This document shows positions 51,248-54,625 of a DNA stretch of 54,625 nucleotides, piece by piece (within the stretch, counting starts at the first letter, position 1; each line of letters starts with the position of its first letter). The notes under the pieces are model-generated. The model was not told where the DNA came from, searched no databases, and saw only the letters and a program-made list of their open reading frames with translations. Source of the stretch: JAGXFP01 sp039714535 (GTDB taxonomy: Bacteria; Desulfobacterota; Desulfobulbia; Desulfobulbales; JAGXFP01); contig JBDLJC010000021.1 in the NCBI GenBank assembly GCA_039714535.1, positions 1-54,625 of the forward strand. Direction: 5' to 3'. Position numbers and translations under genes: made by a program.

Positions 51248-52309
51248 ATGATGTTCCGGCTATCTAATGGGGTTTCAAACTCTATTTTTTTTCTCTTCTT
51301 AATTCTGGCGGTTCTTCTTTCTGCCGTGACGGCTATAAGTGATGTGGAAAATGGTGCGCCCCCCTTGGAGCAATCCACGGTGCCGGCAAACATGTTGCCC
51401 GGTGTCACTTGGGCCGACGACATCCATCCGATATTTATCAGAAACAAATGCCATAATTGTCATACCAGGGGAAAAGAGGATTTAGTCGAAGGTTTTTTGA
51501 AGTTCGCTTTAGGAATCGTTGATGCCAATGATCCTGGCAATCCGTATTACAGTTTCCATGAGCTGGTCTATACTGAAGGGCCGCCAAATATTATCGAAGG
51601 AGAAGATTTGCGCGATGGGCAGTGTTGCTGGCCTCGTGACTTCAAAAGTGATCAGCAGCGGCGTATCTGGCTCGGCCATCCGGAGCGCAGCGTCCTGATG
51701 CGTAAACTGGACCGGGATTATTATGATTGGAATAAGCCGCCCCGATATCTGGAAGAAGGGCTGAGGCTTACATGGGGGCTGCCTATGCCCCTATGGACAG
51801 ATGAAGACAAGGAAAACGAGCAAACTACTCAGGAAAATACTGATGATAAGAGCCATGGCCACGAGTCTACGCATACACCATCCCTGTGGAGAGAAATTAT
51901 CCTCCGGGTCATGCTTCTCTTTGATCAGGGGCAAGACAAGCTCAATGTGCTTGAGAAGCCTGTTCCCGCTGTTGACCGGGCCTTGCTGAGAGAATGGATA
52001 AACAATACCGTGCAACTTCGAACAGGAGGAACAGCAATCAATATCAAACTGACATCAGAAAAAGGGCGGACAACAACCGGCAAGAAAATAAGTCTGATTG
52101 GAAACTTTGTAGTTCCGTCTCATACAAAAATACAAGAAACCTTTATAGTGGAGACAGATGATGGTGGTATAGCGTCATTGAAGTTCCCTGTTGGAAGTGT
52201 CGTTTCTCTGGCATGGTATGCCGGTATATTAGATGAACATGAAAATTATCATTACCAGGCAATCAATATTACACCGGGTGAGATTAACGATCTCATTATT
52301 AATGAATAA
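51248..52309 (+). CDS. Secreted mono-haem c-type cytochrome-like protein
   Basis: 353 aa. A signal peptide or anchor (FFLFLILAVLLSAVTA) is followed near residue 67 by the haem motif CHNCH in IFIRNKCHNCHTRGKED. The middle holds conserved-looking CCWPRD and GHPERSVLMRKL blocks. A C-terminal beta-sandwich-like region (~250-353) resembles carboxypeptidase-regulatory folds. Periplasmic electron transfer is likely. No partner is evident apart from the cupredoxin downstream. GAGGTG precedes the ATG. Confidence 0.75.
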   Translation: MMFRLSNGVSNSIFFLFLILAVLLSAVTAISDVENGAPPLEQSTVPANMLPGVTWADDIHPIFIRNKCHNCHTRGKEDLVEGFLKFALGIVDANDPGNPYYSFHELVYTEGPPNIIEGEDLRDGQCCWPRDFKSDQQRRIWLGHPERSVLMRKLDRDYYDWNKPPRYLEEGLRLTWGLPMPLWTDEDKENEQTTQENTDDKSHGHESTHTPSLWREIILRVMLLFDQGQDKLNVLEKPVPAVDRALLREWINNTVQLRTGGTAINIKLTSEKGRTTTGKKISLIGNFVVPSHTKIQETFIVETDDGGIASLKFPVGSVVSLAWYAGILDEHENYHYQAINITPGEINDLIINE

Positions 52310-52365
52310 AGGGTTGCCTATAGAGAAATGTCTCACCTGGTAATAATTCAAATTTTGGAGGGGTC

Positions 52366-52881
52366 ATGGAAAAGGCCCAACAAAAACTTAAGGTGAAGGG
52401 CCAGAAGTGGCTCAGAACATTCCATATCTACCTGGGATGCTTATGGGGCGGTGGCGCATCCAGCTTATTTGCCTTACACTGCCTTTATAATCCTGATTAC
52501 GGGCCTGAACTTTATGCCCGTAATATGGCCCTGATCTATATTGACAATTACATTCTAGTACCGTCGGCTATCGGTAGTATGTTAACCGGTTTTCTATATT
52601 GTCAGCTGACAAGGTGGGGCTATCTGAGATATTATTGGGTTATCGTCAAATGGGCTGCCACCGGTCTTTTTATCCTTACCGGTTTTCTCTGGTTCATTCC
52701 CTGGCTGGATAGGATGGCGGAAACCTCTTTGGTGATGCGCAATCTAACCGCGGTTGACCCAACTTACAGCGCCAAAATGTACATCCATATGGCAATGGCC
52801 GCCGGACAGGCCATACTGGTTTTTTCCATGGTGATAATCTCGGTCTTCAAGCCGTGGGGCAGAACTGGGATCAAATGGTAA
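52366..52881 (+). CDS. Four-helix membrane protein (DUF2269-like)
   Basis: 171 aa. About four membrane helices at ~22-40, 60-82, 93-113 and 140-162. The start reads TFHIYLGCLWGGGASSLFAL, as in DUF2269-type proteins. Conserved His and Tyr near the helix ends could bind haem or quinone, but this is not shown. GGAGGGGTC precedes the ATG. Function is unknown. Confidence 0.7.
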   Translation: MEKAQQKLKVKGQKWLRTFHIYLGCLWGGGASSLFALHCLYNPDYGPELYARNMALIYIDNYILVPSAIGSMLTGFLYCQLTRWGYLRYYWVIVKWAATGLFILTGFLWFIPWLDRMAETSLVMRNLTAVDPTYSAKMYIHMAMAAGQAILVFSMVIISVFKPWGRTGIKW

Positions 52882-53285
52882 ACCCATCGGTATAAGCGCC
52901 CTGAACTTTACCACCGAGATTTAAGATAACCGCCATCCATCATAAAACTGGCAAGATTAAAGATTTTTACTAGCACCATCAATTCAGGTTGGTTCAAGCT
53001 TCAGTAGACAGATTCAATTTTGAGAATGGCTTTTAATCTAAGATTTCTGTAGGCTGTATCTGATTATTTGTTGAGACCGCGCTGGTAACTGCTATTTTAA
53101 AGATAGAAGTCTATCTCTTGACAAGAGCCTTTTAATGGGTGGCCCAAGCTCCCACTTTGGTTATTTCACCTACATCATATATTCTTTTACCGCACTCCGG
53201 AATTTCTTGGACCAGTTTTTTCATAAAAGTTTTTCTGGTTATGATTTAATAAGTAGACGAAGCTGATAACTGAAAGGAGGTGCAA
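52882..53285. other. 404-bp region with a doubtful 30-codon ORF
   Basis: It is mostly free of features. On the minus strand 53132-53224 encodes a 30-aa peptide that starts MKKLVQEIPECGKRIYDVGE, with no good ribosome site. It may be a fragment of a longer lost gene. The promoter of the cupredoxin gene should lie at the right end. Confidence 0.3.
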
Positions 53286-53720
53286 ATGAAATACCATAAG
53301 TGGATACGTTATTTTGTGGTCTTTACACTGCTATGCCTTCTGGCCGCGCTCGCGACCAGAGTCGGAGCCGAAGGTGATCAGGAAAAGCGACTGGTAGCCA
53401 GTGTTGGTGAAGACGGGATCCAGCGCGTGGAGGTCTACGGCGGTGAATATTACTTTGAGCCGAAACATATCGTGGTGCAGGTGAACAAGCCTGTGGAGCT
53501 TAGCGTCCGGAAAGGCGGCGGTTTCATTCCCCACAATATCATCGTCGAAGCCCCGGATGCAGGCATTGATTTCAATGTTGGCATGGGGAAGGAATTTCAG
53601 CCGATTCGCTTCACCCCGACCAGAACGGGCAGATATACCATGTACTGCGACAAGAGGTTTTTATGGTTCAAAACCCATCAGGCCAAGGGCATGGAAGGGA
53701 TAATCGAAGTAGTGGAATAA
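53286..53720 (+). CDS. Secreted cupredoxin-domain protein
   Basis: 144 aa from ATG 53286, with AAAGGAGG upstream; the frame opens at GTG 53280. A signal peptide (cleavage near VGAEG) is followed by a cupredoxin fold: YYFEPKHIVVQVNKPVEL, IPHNIIVEAP (His ligand) and RYTMYCDKRFLWFKTHQAKGMEG, with a Cys, His and Met set typical of type-1 copper. It probably shuttles electrons or binds Cu in the periplasm. Confidence 0.85.
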   Translation: MKYHKWIRYFVVFTLLCLLAALATRVGAEGDQEKRLVASVGEDGIQRVEVYGGEYYFEPKHIVVQVNKPVELSVRKGGGFIPHNIIVEAPDAGIDFNVGMGKEFQPIRFTPTRTGRYTMYCDKRFLWFKTHQAKGMEGIIEVVE

Positions 53721-53733
53721 GTCAGGTGGTGCC

Positions 53734-54180
53734 ATGGAATACCCGCTGATCAGCAAAGAGCTCCTGATGCCACTCCGACTGGCGCACGGCTTTTTTAACT
53801 TTTCGGTGATGCTGCTGTTCTTCTACACCGCTCGCTTCGGCCTGCTGATCCGGCGAGCCCGACAGAAAGGCGCGCCCCGGCCAATCGCCGCGATCAGGCG
53901 CCACCGCAAACTAGGGCCGATTCTGGCCATCCTGGGGGCAATAGGCTTTGGCGCCGGGCTCACACTGGTCCTGCTAGATACCGGCAATATCCTGAAATAT
54001 CCGGCCCACCTTCTGGTTGGGACCATCCTCGTCGTCCTGCTACTGACCACCTTTCTGGTTTCCCGAAAGATTACCGGCTTGGATGCAAGCCCCTTTCGCC
54101 AGGCTCACTTTCTGCTGGGTCTCGCTATCCTCTCTCTTTATCTGCTGGAAGTGTCGCTTGGCCTCGGGGTGTTGCTCTGA
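53734..54180 (+). CDS. Four-helix membrane protein (DUF4079-like)
   Basis: 148 aa. Four hydrophobic helices near 14-36, 62-83, 88-107 and 122-145, with His at LRLAHGFFNF, HRKLGP, YPAHLLVG and RQAHFLLG. The regular His placement suggests a b-type haem or quinone site, as in cytochrome-b561-like proteins. It lies 13 bp after the cupredoxin gene and is probably its membrane partner. Confidence 0.7.
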   Translation: MEYPLISKELLMPLRLAHGFFNFSVMLLFFYTARFGLLIRRARQKGAPRPIAAIRRHRKLGPILAILGAIGFGAGLTLVLLDTGNILKYPAHLLVGTILVVLLLTTFLVSRKITGLDASPFRQAHFLLGLAILSLYLLEVSLGLGVLL

Positions 54181-54212
54181 AAGATGTGTGACAAATCGGA
54201 CTGGAGAGAGAT

Positions 54213-54252
54213 AGCATAAGAGTCAAGCAAAGACTTGACCCTATGCTTTTTT
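54213..54252 (+). terminator. Intrinsic terminator after the cupredoxin/membrane pair
   Basis: AGCATA/TATGCT outer and GTCAAG/CTTGAC inner stems are followed by six T. It ends the 53286-54180 operon. Confidence 0.8.
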
Positions 54253-54426
54253 GGATTGCCATTGAAAATCAAAGTGGTTTTCAGACAATAACACCTCCAG
54301 CTTAATAGGCGGTTGCCCAACATACAATACCTAACATGCTATCTCCTGCCAGATCGACTACTCCCGCCAATCGTCCGGAAAGCCATAAACCAAATTAATT
54401 CCAGGGAAATTCTATTCAATTCCCAG

Positions 54427-54587
54427 GTCGAGTAGACCGGTTTCTTCAAGATAACCATAAGTGGAAAACCTCAGACTACGCCCTGCCGCACGCGGCTACT
54501 ACATATCATAAAGGCAATACACTCTGCGTTACTTGTTGGCCCCGGCCCCTCTCAGAACCGTGCTTGCGCTATTTACGCACACGGCTC
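54427..54587 (-). ncRNA. 3' end of a group II intron (domains V and VI), 5' part outside the window
   Basis: On the minus strand 54587-54555 reads GAGCCGTGTGCG...GCAAGCACGGTTC, the 33-34-nt domain V hairpin with its conserved AGC and GTTC. GAGAGGGGCCGGGGCC follows. A typical intron end, GGTCTACTCGAC, is at 54438-54427. The distance between them is about 85 nt longer than usual for domain VI. The rest of the intron would lie right of the window. Confidence 0.6.
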
Positions 54588-54625
54588 CTCACATAGTATT
54601 CACAGATTATCTGAACATACTGACC

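Larger units (their letters stand above)
32012..54625. mobile_element. Accessory region beginning at tRNA-Leu, right end not in view
   Basis: From the tRNA-Leu 3' end onward the content changes to integrase, umuDC, a transposon, metal resistance genes and a group II intron end. No second copy of the tRNA 3' end was found by eye up to the window edge. It may be one large island or several nested insertions, so the extent given here is a maximum within the window. Confidence 0.5.

Noticed and set aside
1..54625. CRISPR arrays, prophage structural genes or rRNA
   Set aside because: No regularly spaced repeats, cas genes, capsid/tail genes or rRNA segments were seen.

Overview
The window looks like part of a Gram-negative, anaerobic-type chromosome, most likely Desulfobacterota (Desulfobulbales-like). 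This is an inference from protein flavour and gene content: type I aroD-aroE-aroA, fused ispDF, feoA-feoB, HemY-type protoporphyrinogen oxidase, a Nif3 / zinc-ribbon coiled-coil pair, and a gap-rimI-pgk-tpiA-secG run. No 16S gene is present to prove it. Three tRNA genes (Arg-ACG, a CAU tRNA, Leu-GAG) and the RNase P RNA lie in the window.

Layout. (1) 1-5120: the end of an unidentified gene, then a roughly 4.7 kb island inserted at the 3' end of tRNA-Arg(ACG). A 58-bp exact copy of the tRNA 3' part (316-373 and 5063-5120) flanks it. The island carries one large gene, a membrane-transporter-like / spermidine-synthase-like fusion, a possible small RNA and IS-like debris, and no visible integrase. 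(2) 5167-31900: the core chromosome. In order it holds an MscS channel, feoB-feoA, a dynamin-like GTPase, dnaA, hemY, a flavodoxin-like protein, cobO/btuR, an M48 peptidase with TPRs, pgi, a PilZ protein, aroDEA, ispDF, rnpB, the zinc-ribbon and Nif3 genes, a CAU tRNA, then gap-rimI-pgk-tpiA-secG and tRNA-Leu(GAG). (3) 32012 to the right edge: an accessory region that starts at the 3' end of tRNA-Leu with a P4-type integrase. It holds umuDC, a short block of poorly known genes, an IS1-family transposon with cargo, and a long metal-handling / envelope redox region. It ends in what looks like the 3' end of a group II intron. The second att copy was not found, so the right boundary is unknown.

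The most novel object is at 37817-41294. An IS1-like DDE transposase sits inside a 3478-bp unit with perfect 20-bp terminal inverted repeats (starting GGTAGTGGGTC) and a matching 8-bp target duplication (AAGCGGTA). It carries four passenger genes: a ParA-like ATPase with an unusual Walker A, a small basic protein, and two unknown proteins. Matching promoter/operator-like motifs occur near both ends, and two of the genes appear to be leaderless.

The metal region combines a CcdA-like protein with a cysteine-rich tail, a CGHC mini-thioredoxin, three YHS domains, a lipoprotein NHL propeller, an outer-membrane-type barrel, an HMA protein, a Cu(I)/Ag(I)-type P1B ATPase with YHS and two metal-binding CPMHP modules, a protein that is about 30 percent methionine, two SHOCT proteins (one frameshifted), a membrane methyltransferase, a mono-haem protein and a cupredoxin. 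Together these read as copper/silver export, periplasmic metal buffering and redox repair, laid down by horizontal transfer.
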